Positions 34,003 to 42,758 of a DNA stretch of 64,000 bases are shown here, piece by piece. Origin of the DNA: Opitutia bacterium (GTDB taxonomy: Bacteria; Verrucomicrobiota; Verrucomicrobiia; Opitutales; Opitutaceae); contig CANJIU010000001.1 of NCBI GenBank assembly GCA_947474365.1, positions 1 to 64,000 on the forward strand, given 5' to 3'. The notes under the pieces are model-generated. The model was not told where the DNA came from. It searched no databases and saw nothing but the letters and a program-made list of their open reading frames with translations. Position numbers and translations under genes: made by a program. Within the stretch, counting starts at the first letter, position 1. Each line of letters begins with the position of its first letter.

Positions 34003-35475
34003 TCATACCTTCTCCGGAATGACGAACGGCGGGCGTTGCACCTCGTGCAACAGGTAGCGCGCGCGTGCCAGCGCCGCCTCGTCGCGCGAACTCACCTGCG
34101 TGATGCCCTCCGTCGCGGGATCGATTTCGAGCCAGGGGCCGAGCGCGAGCCGCTGTTTCGTGAGGTCGATGCCGTGCATGCCCAAGTGTTGTTGCATTGA
34201 TCGGCCAATCTCCGTGGCGGCGGGGATCGGCTCCAAGGCCCGCGTGATCGCCGCGGGTTCGGCCGCCTCGCCGACGCGCAGTGAGATGTTGCCGTAGTGA
34301 CACATCGCAGCCGTCACGTGCCCCGCAGTCGCCGGCGCCGCGAGGTCCGCCGCCCGCCGGCTCCGCACGGCGTTGAGGAAATTGTCCATGTGCCCCCGGC
34401 CGCCGTCGCCGCCGAACTGCTTGATGATCTTGCCTGCCGGATCATACGCCGCGCAGCCGACGAGGCCCGAGACGTAGCCGCCTTCGCAGTGTGCCACCAC
34501 GCCCACGCGGATCCCGTTCACTTGATCGAGCACAGTCGTGCCCGGCCTCGCCGGCAGCCCACGGCCCTCGTAGATCAACGGCACGTCCGCATAGTCGTAG
34601 ACTGCAATCTGCGTGTTGGGGGTGTCCGCGAAATCGTCGGGCCCGAATCGCCCGCCAAGCCCGAGGACGCGGCGCGGCAGGGTGTCCGCCCCGATGAAGC
34701 GCCGCGCAATGTCGAGCAGATGCGCTCCGTTGTTGCCGAGCTGGCCGTTGCCGGTGGCCCACGACAAATGCCATTCCCAATGCAGTTCCTCGCGCTCGAG
34801 CGGAATCATCGGCGTCGGCCCGCAAAACAGGTTGTAGTCGAGAAAGTCGGGATACCACGGCGCGCGGCGCACGCTCGGCTTGCGCCCGCTGAAACAGATC
34901 GCATGGACGTGCTTCAGTCTTCCCAGCTCGCCCGAGCGGACGTAGTCGATGCCCGCGGCGAGCCCGGTCTCGGAGCGATACTGCGTGCCCACCTGCACGA
35001 TGCGGCCGTATTTTTCCGCGGCCTCGATCAGCTTGCGCCCTTCCCACACGGTGTGGGTCATCGGCTTCTCGACATACACGTCCTTGCCCGCCTGGCAGAC
35101 CCACACCGCGTGCAACGCATGCCAGTGGTTGCCTGACGCGATGACGATTACATCGACGTCCGGCCGCGACATGATTTCGCGGGCATCGGTGCACGTGAAC
35201 GGCGCGGTGAGACTCGACTCCGTGTCCTTCAAGGCGCCGGCGATTGCTCGCTCGTCGAGGTCGCAGAGCGCGACCACACGGACGTCCTTTCGCGCGGACA
35301 GTCGCTTCAGATGGCCGCGGCCCATGATCCCCAGGCCGATGATCGCGATGCGAATCGCGCCATTCGCGCCGACCGGCGCCGCGCGCGTGGAGGCGGGCAA
35401 TGCCGGTGCCGCCAAGGAGGCGCCGGCTACAGCCGCGGAGGTTTTCAAGAACGAGCGTCGGGTGAGTGCATTCAT
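34003..35475 (-). CDS. Tat-exported Gfo/Idh/MocA-family oxidoreductase, copy 2
   Basis: 490 residues from the ATG at 35475. Tat signal ALTRRSFLKTSAAVAGASLA, Rossmann motif IAIIGLGIMGRG and VYVEKPMTHTVWEG. A gene-duplication partner of the copy at 30436-31908, with scattered substitutions, notably in the 200-230 region (FSGRKPSVRRAPWYPD versus YGGRGAIARREPWYPD). Differences in this substrate-side loop suggest divergence in specificity. It starts 27 bases after the ceramidase-like gene's stop. Confidence 0.9.
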   Translation of the reverse strand: MNALTRRSFLKTSAAVAGASLAAPALPASTRAAPVGANGAIRIAIIGLGIMGRGHLKRLSARKDVRVVALCDLDERAIAGALKDTESSLTAPFTCTDAREIMSRPDVDVIVIASGNHWHALHAVWVCQAGKDVYVEKPMTHTVWEGRKLIEAAEKYGRIVQVGTQYRSETGLAAGIDYVRSGELGRLKHVHAICFSGRKPSVRRAPWYPDFLDYNLFCGPTPMIPLEREELHWEWHLSWATGNGQLGNNGAHLLDIARRFIGADTLPRRVLGLGGRFGPDDFADTPNTQIAVYDYADVPLIYEGRGLPARPGTTVLDQVNGIRVGVVAHCEGGYVSGLVGCAAYDPAGKIIKQFGGDGGRGHMDNFLNAVRSRRAADLAAPATAGHVTAAMCHYGNISLRVGEAAEPAAITRALEPIPAATEIGRSMQQHLGMHGIDLTKQRLALGPWLEIDPATEGITQVSSRDEAALARARYLLHEVQRPPFVIPEKV

Positions 35476-35502
35476 GTCAGGTTGGATCGGGCACACGGTG
35501 GT

Positions 35503-36873
35503 TCAGGTGCGGAGCAGTTCGCGGATTCCGCGCGTGAGCATGTCATCCACGCTGGGCGCGCAGAACGCCACGCCGACCTCGAAGCCACCCTTCGGGTATT
35601 CCGCCCTCACCGGCACATACCACATGCCGCCGTCGCCATAGGCTGCGGTCGCGACGAACCGTGCGCCGCCGAGTTGCTGCGCGCGCAGTTGATACTCGAC
35701 GAAACACTCGGCCGGGAGGTGGAGCAGCGTGACGTCGCCCAGATGCAATGCGCTCAGCATGACGGGCACACGCCGCGCGAGCCGCTCGGCCAGGGCGACG
35801 CACATTGCGGGCCGGATGCGGTCCGCGAGGTGATTGGTCTTGTTGGCGAGCATCGCGCGCTGCCGCGCCTCGGGAAGCGACGGGTTGATCTCCGGCAGGA
35901 TGTCGTGGGTCTTCCACGCCACGCGCCCGACCGGGGCTCGGACGAGAGATTTCTCCGACGCGACGATGCCGTCGTAGATGCGCTGCGTGAGCTGCACGCG
36001 CGCTTCCGGCCCACCGGGATTGTATTTCCCGGCGGCGACGTTGCCGGCGCAGCCCGTGAAGTAGAGGTGCGCGCAGCCCGGCTCGTCCTGTTGCCGCCGC
36101 TTGCGCGCGAGCCCGGGGAAATCGCTGCTCACGTGCCCGGCACCGTAGTGGCTCATCGGGTGCGACGCGTAGTAATGGCAGGACACGATTTTCTCGGCGC
36201 CACTGTAGAAGGCGACCGTCTTCATCATGGGGTCGATCACGCCATCGGGCAGCGCGATCAACTCTGGCACCGTGCACGAACTTCCGCGCATCCGCTTGAC
36301 CTTGCCGTCCGGCCCAATCTCCACGCGACGGTTGCTGGCGACCTTTTCGACCTGGCCTTCGCCGTGGGCCAAATGCGTGACCGGACGCGCCTTCGGCAGC
36401 GCCGCCTTGATGGCCGCGCGACCGCGATCGAGGCATTGGTCGAAAAACCCGCGGTCGAACACGTGGATGTTCTCCCCTTGGGCGTCGCACAATTCCTGGG
36501 CGCGGAGGCACACCATCGGCGCGTCGTGCTGGTGCACACATTGCACGGCCACGCGTTCCGGCGCGGTGCCGGCGGCCTCGGCCAAGGCGGTGCGCCAGGC
36601 GAGGTGCGCCTCGTTGAGAATCCCGGCCCAGTCCACCGCGCACACCACGATCGGCTGCCCCGCACCGAGCAACACGTAGCCGATCGCCTCGAGGGGATCG
36701 ACGCAATCGACCGCCATCTTGCCCCAGCCGCCGCACATGGGATGGCCGGGAGGGGCCGTCACATCGAAGCGGAACGGCGCGATGCGGAGACCGGGGCCGG
36801 GATCGGTCGCGGCGCGAGCGGCGACGGAAGCGGCGAGCGTGGTCTGGAGAAAGCGGCGGCGGGTGATGTTCAC
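35503..36873 (-). CDS. Tat-exported neutral ceramidase-like hydrolase
   Basis: 456 residues from the GTG at 36873, chosen because it places the Tat signal NITRRRFLQTTLAASVAARA at the extreme N-terminus. The neutral ceramidase fold is shown by IAPFRFDVTAPPG, VAVQCVHQHDAP (metal His region), SCHYYASHPMSHYG, FTGCAGNVAAGKYN and AAYGDGGMWYVP. Family members bind zinc and hydrolyse N-acyl bonds of ceramides, but the exported PVC members are usually found in glycan loci with unknown substrates. A second relative is fused to a hydrolase at 40131-42677. Confidence 0.8.
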   Translation of the reverse strand: MNITRRRFLQTTLAASVAARAATDPGPGLRIAPFRFDVTAPPGHPMCGGWGKMAVDCVDPLEAIGYVLLGAGQPIVVCAVDWAGILNEAHLAWRTALAEAAGTAPERVAVQCVHQHDAPMVCLRAQELCDAQGENIHVFDRGFFDQCLDRGRAAIKAALPKARPVTHLAHGEGQVEKVASNRRVEIGPDGKVKRMRGSSCTVPELIALPDGVIDPMMKTVAFYSGAEKIVSCHYYASHPMSHYGAGHVSSDFPGLARKRRQQDEPGCAHLYFTGCAGNVAAGKYNPGGPEARVQLTQRIYDGIVASEKSLVRAPVGRVAWKTHDILPEINPSLPEARQRAMLANKTNHLADRIRPAMCVALAERLARRVPVMLSALHLGDVTLLHLPAECFVEYQLRAQQLGGARFVATAAYGDGGMWYVPVRAEYPKGGFEVGVAFCAPSVDDMLTRGIRELLRT

Positions 36874-36944
36874 GGCAGCGAGGAAGTCAGTTGAGAGTTT
36901 CGTTTGAACGGGGAGCAGCGACTGGGGATGGGGCTGTATCCGGA

Positions 36945-38861
36945 TTACCGTGGCAGACTCCAGTCGAACGGCGGCCCGGACGGCAGCGGGACTGCGGGGG
37001 CGCCTTCGCGGCTGCCGGGCGAAAAGACGACAGAGAGGTCGAGCGTGCCGGAGGCGGGTGTTCGCACGGTAAAGGCGGCCATCACGGTGCCGGGGTTGGG
37101 GGAATCCCATTTCTCGCGGGATTTGGCTGTGTCCACCAGAGCCCAGACGGCTCCGGTCGGTTGATGAATGCGCAGGCGTGCGCTCTCGTTTTCTTGGCGC
37201 AGCTCCAAAACGTCCGATCCGGTTTCGCCGGGCGTGGCCGTCGTGACCATGCCCCAGCGCACGGCGACGCCGGGTTTCAAGCCAGTCAAGTGATCGCGGA
37301 TGAGCACACGTCCGTCCGGCAGCAGCGCAATGCCCCGGTGGACGGTCGTAGCCTGCCCGGCATAGACCGGGCTCAGGTCCACCACGGAATGGGGAAACGC
37401 GGGGTCGACTGAGAAGCGGACGATCTGCGCCCGGCCAGTTGGAACTTGGAGCGCGCCGCCGATGACGAGCGTGTTGTGGCCGAAACTATTTTGCCGAAAA
37501 ACCGCCCAGCGGGTCGCTTTGTGATCCTCGACGAGTTGATAGTCTTCGGCGCCGAGGTCCACAGCCCAGCGCTGCTCATCCGCGTCGAGCACGAAGGAGC
37601 CGATGTCCATCTGGCCGTGCGGCCCCGTCGGCGAACCGGCCTTGAGGCCGACAAAAACGCCATTGGGATCGGTCCACGAGCTGCGGTGCAACGCGATCGG
37701 TGCCGCGCCATCGCCGGTCCAGTGCAGCGGCAGGCGACTGTAGTCGGCGCCGCTGTCTTCTTGTGCCCACAACAGCAGGAGTGGCAGGAAGCGATTGCCG
37801 CTCGTGCCATTGCCCGGGGCGTCCAGCTCTCGGCGAAGGGCGGGACCGTCGCCGGCCAGCCATTCCGGCCGTAGGTAGCGTGCGGCGAACCAGTGCACGG
37901 CCGGCTCGCAGTAACGGCGGGCGCTGCCGTCGGCGAAGTTGAACGTCAGGCCGGACGGCCCGGTCGCGAGCGCCAGAAACGCGCCCGTCTGATCGAAGCC
38001 CGGAGCCTGATCGAGGCCGAAGTTTCGGCCCAGCGCGTTTTCGAGCAGGGAGATGAGGATGACGTTGAACGTGGTGCCGTAGGACCAATAGCCCGGGCCT
38101 TCGGGAAAACTGCCCCGCGGTGCGAACGCCGCCATGGCGCGCGGCACATTCGCGAGCGCCCGGTGAATTGTCAGCGCCGCAGCCTCGCGATCATCTTCGA
38201 GCACGGCGAGGGCGCCCGCGACCATGCCCGCGTGACAGACCTGACCCCAGTTGTTGGCCATGGTGGTCCAACGGTTGTGCTGCGTGTCGAGGGGCACCCG
38301 CACGCCCTTCGTGAGAATGGCCGCACGCGCCGCTGCGCGCGTCGACTCGTCGAGCTGCTCGTGCAACCAGTCAAAGCCGATGGCCATCGCCAGGGTCATC
38401 TCGGCCACGTCGAGAAAGTGGTTGGGATTCCAGTCGGAGAATGCCGCAATGGCGTTCATTTCCTGCGTGGCGCGGTCGGCGTATTTCGACTCATGCGTCA
38501 GATGAAAGGTGAGGGACAGCGTGAGCATCCGCCGGAGCGCGCGGCGGGACTCGGCGAGCAGCCGGCGGCCGATGAGTTCACGCTTGATGGGGGCGACGCC
38601 GAGCATCGCGTCGGCGTCGCGACGCACGCGCCCGGCGATGGCGGCGAACCGCGGCTCCTGCCGCACGCGGCTGCGCAACCGCTCCCATTCGCCGGGCCGC
38701 ACGAGCAGGCGCGGGCGCGGGAGATGGAGCGATTGCACCAGCGTGCGAATCTCGCCTTCGGTGGTCGTTGGTGGATAAGCCGCAGGGTCGGCCGCTCGCG
38801 CCGGTGACAGCGTGAACCCGGCGAGCAACAATAGGACGGTTCGCGAGAGGATCGTAATCAC
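36945..38861 (-). CDS. Exported heparinase II/III-type polysaccharide lyase
   Basis: 638 residues from a GTG start. Signal peptide ILSRTVLLLLAGFTLSPARA. An N-terminal helical toroid (LLVRPGEWERLRSRVR to HNRWTTMANNWGQVCHAG) precedes a beta-sandwich with the typical HGQMDIGSFVLDADEQRWAV segment (compare HAHNDAGSF in heparinases). It probably cleaves an acidic glycan such as alginate or uronate polymers. The signal peptide and leader are a divergent copy of those of the SMP-30 gene at 39081-40118 (20 of the first 33 residues match). Confidence 0.83.
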   Translation of the reverse strand: MITILSRTVLLLLAGFTLSPARAADPAAYPPTTTEGEIRTLVQSLHLPRPRLLVRPGEWERLRSRVRQEPRFAAIAGRVRRDADAMLGVAPIKRELIGRRLLAESRRALRRMLTLSLTFHLTHESKYADRATQEMNAIAAFSDWNPNHFLDVAEMTLAMAIGFDWLHEQLDESTRAAARAAILTKGVRVPLDTQHNRWTTMANNWGQVCHAGMVAGALAVLEDDREAAALTIHRALANVPRAMAAFAPRGSFPEGPGYWSYGTTFNVILISLLENALGRNFGLDQAPGFDQTGAFLALATGPSGLTFNFADGSARRYCEPAVHWFAARYLRPEWLAGDGPALRRELDAPGNGTSGNRFLPLLLLWAQEDSGADYSRLPLHWTGDGAAPIALHRSSWTDPNGVFVGLKAGSPTGPHGQMDIGSFVLDADEQRWAVDLGAEDYQLVEDHKATRWAVFRQNSFGHNTLVIGGALQVPTGRAQIVRFSVDPAFPHSVVDLSPVYAGQATTVHRGIALLPDGRVLIRDHLTGLKPGVAVRWGMVTTATPGETGSDVLELRQENESARLRIHQPTGAVWALVDTAKSREKWDSPNPGTVMAAFTVRTPASGTLDLSVVFSPGSREGAPAVPLPSGPPFDWSLPR

Positions 38862-38945
38862 GGTAGATCAAAATCGACTCGCGGCCGACGGGCCGCGCAG
38901 GTGCCGTTCCAGAAAGCCGCCGGCGGCCTGGCGCTTGGCGTAAGC
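38760..38945. repeat. Copy of a junction duplication (partner 40020-40205)
   Basis: The block contains the signal-peptide region of the heparinase-type gene, a short spacer and a hydrolase C-terminal fragment. It aligns with the junction between the SMP-30 gene and the ceramidase-hydrolase fusion. It has diverged more than the 12.5/19.5 kb pair. Boundaries are approximate. Confidence 0.65.
38868..38939 (-). pseudogene. C-terminal scrap of an alpha/beta hydrolase
   Basis: Reads AKRQAAGGFLERHLRG and ends after about 7 further residues at the stop 38868-38870. This matches AQRQAAYDFLDRHLRG, the end of the fusion protein at 40131-42677, at 12 of 16 positions. Nothing else of the gene remains upstream, where 38946-39080 shows no coding signal. 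Confidence 0.6.
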
Positions 38946-39080
38946 CGGCCGAACCACGCTCCCACGCTATCATGGGAACCGGGAGTGATTGGGATGACAC
39001 CGGGCGGCGGACAACGGAGATGGAGTGAATACGGGGACATGTGCGGAGATCGATAGAGGGCGAATTGACGCCAAGGCTTG

Positions 39081-40118
39081 CTACAAATTCGATCCGCGGT
39101 TCTCGAGGCGTATGCGATATACGCCCGTGCTGGCAGTGATGTAGAGCGTCCGGGCATCCGCGTTGCCAAATGCGACATTTGTGGTTGGCTCGGGCAGTGG
39201 AATGACCCCGAGGTGACGGCCGTTCTTATCGAACACCCACACACCTGTTTCGACCACCGCAACGTAAACGTTGCCCTTGGCGTCGGTCTTCAGCCCATCC
39301 GGACGGCTTCGCTGACCGGGCGCCCACACGGTAGTCGTATTGGCGAAAAGTCGCTTGCGGTTCACGCTGCCATCGACCGCCGCGTCGAACGCCCAGACCT
39401 GTTGTTTGTTCGTATCGGCGACGTAGAGCGTCTTGCGATCCGGTGAAAAAGCGACGCCGTTGGGGGTCTCCATTTCCTGGTCCAGCAACTCCAACTCCCC
39501 GTTCGGTCGCAGTCGATAGACCCCGCTGAATTCGATCTCCCGTTCTTCGCCCTTGGGAAGATTGCGGCGGATATCGGTGAAATAGATCGAGCCATCGGGC
39601 GTGATGACCAGATCGTTGGGAGCGTTGAGCCTCCTGCCCTGGTAGCGATCGACAACGGTGACGAATTGCCCGTCCTTCTCCAGGCGTGAGAGTTTGCGGC
39701 CGCCGTGTTCACAAAAGACGAGGCGGCCTTGCGGGTCGAAGGCCAGGCCATTGGCTCGGTTGCCGGGTCCGGGATGACGGGCCGCACCCTCCTCTGGGTT
39801 CCACGTGTAAGTCTTGCTTCCATTGAGGTCGCTAAAGTAAAGCCGGCCCGAGGGGTGCCAGACCGGACCCTCGGTGAAGGCGAAGCCGCCGGCGACTTTT
39901 TCGACCACAGCTCCCGGTGCGATCAGGTTCCGCAGATCCGGACTCATGGGTGGGAGCGGAAGGCGAGACGGGATTGCAGGTGCCGGAGATGGCACCGGCG
40001 CTGCGGCGCCGGCCCCCGCAGTAGTCGGCGGGTAGGTGCTGGAGTCGGCCGCACGAGCCAGAACCAGCATGGATCCCGCCAGCAGGAATAGAACGGACTG
40101 AGGTAGGACTGTGTTCAT
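39081..40118 (-). CDS. Exported SMP-30/gluconolactonase-like protein
   Basis: 345 residues with a signal peptide and a Pro/Ala-rich linker (to about 58). The six-bladed propeller starts with FTEGPVWHPSGRLYFSD (81-97), where Glu83 is the usual metal ligand. NDLVITPDGSIYFTD and NGVAFSPDRKTLYVADT carry the Asn and Asp ligands, and RPDGLKTDAKGNVYVA the last blade. Family enzymes hydrolyse sugar lactones such as gluconolactone. This fits a locus rich in oxidoreductases that would produce lactones, including apionolactone, though export suggests an extracytoplasmic substrate. Confidence 0.87.
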   Translation of the reverse strand: MNTVLPQSVLFLLAGSMLVLARAADSSTYPPTTAGAGAAAPVPSPAPAIPSRLPLPPMSPDLRNLIAPGAVVEKVAGGFAFTEGPVWHPSGRLYFSDLNGSKTYTWNPEEGAARHPGPGNRANGLAFDPQGRLVFCEHGGRKLSRLEKDGQFVTVVDRYQGRRLNAPNDLVITPDGSIYFTDIRRNLPKGEEREIEFSGVYRLRPNGELELLDQEMETPNGVAFSPDRKTLYVADTNKQQVWAFDAAVDGSVNRKRLFANTTTVWAPGQRSRPDGLKTDAKGNVYVAVVETGVWVFDKNGRHLGVIPLPEPTTNVAFGNADARTLYITASTGVYRIRLENRGSNL

Positions 40119-40205
40119 CGCCGATCGGGATTAGCGCGACTTGCCGCGCAGGTGCCGGTCGAGAAAGTCGTAGGCGGCCTGACGCTGGGCGTCGGGGAAG
40201 TCGTG
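40020..40205. repeat. Source copy of a junction duplication (partner 38760-38945)
   Basis: Junction between the complete fusion gene at 40131-42677 and the complete SMP-30 gene. Here both flanking genes are intact, so this is the likely source. Shared features are the AQRQAA ... RHLRG end, the spacer and the ARAAD-YPPTT signal-peptide region. Confidence 0.65.
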
Positions 40206-42677
40206 CCGGCCTTCGGGTGACTGGATCTCGAGATTGCCCGCGGCACCGAACAAAGCGTAAACGGGCCGCGCCGCGTCCTGGCATTTCAACACGCCGGGGT
40301 GATCGAAATAATCGTCGCTCAACGGGGCGCAGGTGAACACGGGCCGCGGTGCCAGCGCCGCCAGCAAGGCCGGAAAATCGAACGGCACCTGCTTCGGGTC
40401 GTTGCCGTAGACCGTGCGGATGCGTCGCAATTCCTTGTCGATGCCCCAATTTTTCAAATCGCCGCCGCCATATTTGGACGCCGCGTAGTCGGGGAACGCG
40501 TTGTAGCCGGCGCTGGTGACCATGACCTTCACGCGCGGGTCGAAAAGGCCGAGAAAGAGCGTGTTGTAGCCGCCGAGCGAATGCCCGATGGAACCGATTC
40601 GCGCGGTGTCCACCTCCGGCAAGGTCTCCAGCACGTCGATGGCCCGGATATGGTTCCAAACCCCTTTCATCTTCGCGGTGGCGTAGCCGCGCTGGTGCGG
40701 ATCGTATTTCAGGTTGGGATCGGTGGTGTTGTGTTTGTCGCGATAGAGCCCGTAATACCAATAGTCCGGCGCGATGACGATGTAGCCGCGCTCGGCGAGT
40801 TCCTGCCCGTAGTATTGGCGCCGTGTGCCGGCTGCGTCCGATGTCGGCAGTTGCTCAATCAACCCCACGACAAGTTCCTTGCCGTAGCGATTGGTGCCGT
40901 GGAGCGCGAGGATCGCGGGAGTTTTTCCGGAGAGTTTTTTCGGCACGAGGAGAAAGGACTCCACGCGATCATGCGGATCGACGTTGTAGGCGATCTTCCG
41001 GCGGATGTAGGAACCGCAGTCGACCTCTTCCAGCACTTTCAGGTCGAGCGGAACCCGGAACGCGGGACCGGGCAACGGCCCGGTCGCCAGCTCGACGTGT
41101 GCGATGATTTGCCGGCGACGGGACTCCCATTCTGCGGGCGTCGTGATGCGATGCTCGGCCCCCTGCCCGTCCACCGCCACGAGCAGCCGGCCGCGATCGA
41201 ACGGCATCGGATCGAGCGGAGCCGGCTGCCCGGCAACGTTGGCCACGGCGCGGCGGATGAGCATGGTGAGCTCCACTTCCATCTTGGGATCGAAGCGGCC
41301 CGGGAGCAGGTAGATCTTGTGCGAGAGGTCGGACTCGTAACCGCCTTCCTGGATGAGGCGCGCCGTGGGGATGTAGGACGATACCTCGTTGGCGTAGCCG
41401 ATCATCATGGAGTGCTTCGTTGCCGGCAGGCTGCGGGCCATTGCGCCCCAGTCGGCACAGACCTCGCCCTCCATCGCGACGATCGTGAGTTCGCCGAGTT
41501 GCCACGACTGGACCGCGTAGTCGAAGTCGCGACGCGCGTCGGGAAACGCGAGCATCTTGCGCGCCCACCACGTCGTGGAGGTGGTGATCCTTCCGTCGAG
41601 CGCCATCTTCCTGATTTCCTCCTGACTCGGCCCCTCCTGTAGCGTCAGCTTGCCACGGACGAGGGCCGCGCTCAGGCGAGCGTCGAGCGGCTCCAGCGGC
41701 TGGCCCGTGCGGATACGTTCGAGCACCGCTTGCGCGAGCGCGAGCCCCGCGGCGTGGCTGTTGTCGGGGCTCGCCGAAAATTCGTGCCGGCCGGTCGCGG
41801 GATCGCGGTGGACGACTTTGGCGTCGGCGCCGGCGCCGTTGACGAACATCGCGCGGCAATCTTCCAAGTCGGTTTCGAGCTTGCGCCGCATCGCGCCGGG
41901 ATAGTCGGCCGACCACTGGTTGAGATTGCCCATGCTCGTGGGATGGCACGCATGACCGACCACGAGCACTTGGCGGGGCGACGCTTCCCGGCTCACCCGC
42001 AGGATCGGCGTGTGTTTGTCGTAGCTGCCGAGCGGAAAGGGCGCCCACTGGATGCCCTGCTGCCCCGGCAAACGGCGGCTCATGCCGATCTGGGCCTCGC
42101 GCCAACCGTAGGCGAGCTCGGCCGGCGCGAGATTCTTCAGGGCCCGGTCCGCCAGCTCGAGCAGCGTCGTCTCAAGAAAGGCGAGATACCAGACGTTCAC
42201 GTCGCCCATGGCCGAGCCAGTGCGAAAATTGACCGTGGGAGCCCAGTGCGTGTGCGAGGCGGTGAAGCAGACGCTCTCCTCGGGTATGCCATGCGCCTTG
42301 TGGATCTTGTGTCGCACGGCGTCGACGGTGATCCTACCGAAGCCGAGCAGGTCCGCCGTGAACAAGATCGCGCGCTTGCCGTCGGCATCCTCGAGCACGA
42401 GCGCCTGGGCGAGCAGAGGCGACTCCGAACCATCCATGATGCGCGAGTTGGCAAATCCCGCCGGCATGACGGGCATACCGGGCTTGGGCGTGATGTCGGC
42501 CTCCGCAAATCCGGCCTTCCAGGGGCGGGGCGAGCCGCCGGGGCCCGATGGAGTCGCCGCCACGGCGGCAGGTGCGGCGCCGGCGATCAGGCAAAAACAA
42601 ACCGCCTGGAGGAAGAGGACCGGAACAGTGGCCTGCCACGCGGAGATCAATCGTGCTCGGTGAATACCGGATTTCAT
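40131..42677 (-). CDS. Fusion of neutral ceramidase-like domain and alpha/beta hydrolase
   Basis: 848 residues from the ATG at 42677. An upstream in-frame Met at 42749 is less likely because the 42677 start gives a shorter n-region before the hydrophobic signal. The ceramidase-like half (about 45-440) has FTADLLGFGR, TASHTHWAPTVN, VGHACHPTSMGN, MEGEVCADWG and GYANEVSSYIP. The hydrolase half (about 470-848) has LALHGTNRYGK, Ser700 in IGSIGHSLGGYN and GRHDFP for the His. The hydrolase half closely resembles the separate enzyme at 45398-46420. I know of no standard family with this order, so this is an unusual two-catalytic-domain protein, apparently both halves intact. Confidence 0.82.
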   Translation of the reverse strand: MKSGIHRARLISAWQATVPVLFLQAVCFCLIAGAAPAAVAATPSGPGGSPRPWKAGFAEADITPKPGMPVMPAGFANSRIMDGSESPLLAQALVLEDADGKRAILFTADLLGFGRITVDAVRHKIHKAHGIPEESVCFTASHTHWAPTVNFRTGSAMGDVNVWYLAFLETTLLELADRALKNLAPAELAYGWREAQIGMSRRLPGQQGIQWAPFPLGSYDKHTPILRVSREASPRQVLVVGHACHPTSMGNLNQWSADYPGAMRRKLETDLEDCRAMFVNGAGADAKVVHRDPATGRHEFSASPDNSHAAGLALAQAVLERIRTGQPLEPLDARLSAALVRGKLTLQEGPSQEEIRKMALDGRITTSTTWWARKMLAFPDARRDFDYAVQSWQLGELTIVAMEGEVCADWGAMARSLPATKHSMMIGYANEVSSYIPTARLIQEGGYESDLSHKIYLLPGRFDPKMEVELTMLIRRAVANVAGQPAPLDPMPFDRGRLLVAVDGQGAEHRITTPAEWESRRRQIIAHVELATGPLPGPAFRVPLDLKVLEEVDCGSYIRRKIAYNVDPHDRVESFLLVPKKLSGKTPAILALHGTNRYGKELVVGLIEQLPTSDAAGTRRQYYGQELAERGYIVIAPDYWYYGLYRDKHNTTDPNLKYDPHQRGYATAKMKGVWNHIRAIDVLETLPEVDTARIGSIGHSLGGYNTLFLGLFDPRVKVMVTSAGYNAFPDYAASKYGGGDLKNWGIDKELRRIRTVYGNDPKQVPFDFPALLAALAPRPVFTCAPLSDDYFDHPGVLKCQDAARPVYALFGAAGNLEIQSPEGRHDFPDAQRQAAYDFLDRHLRGKSR

Positions 42678-42758
42678 CAGATGTGGGATTTGAGAGGGAC
42701 CTGCCGGACGGGTGTGGTGTAGTCGGAACGTGTGGTTCTTGGTGCGCATTCGCCCTTG

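Noticed and set aside
38946-39080. Gene in the 135-base gap before the SMP-30 gene
   Set aside because: Frames in the gap lack a homologous continuation of the hydrolase scrap. It appears to be plain spacer.
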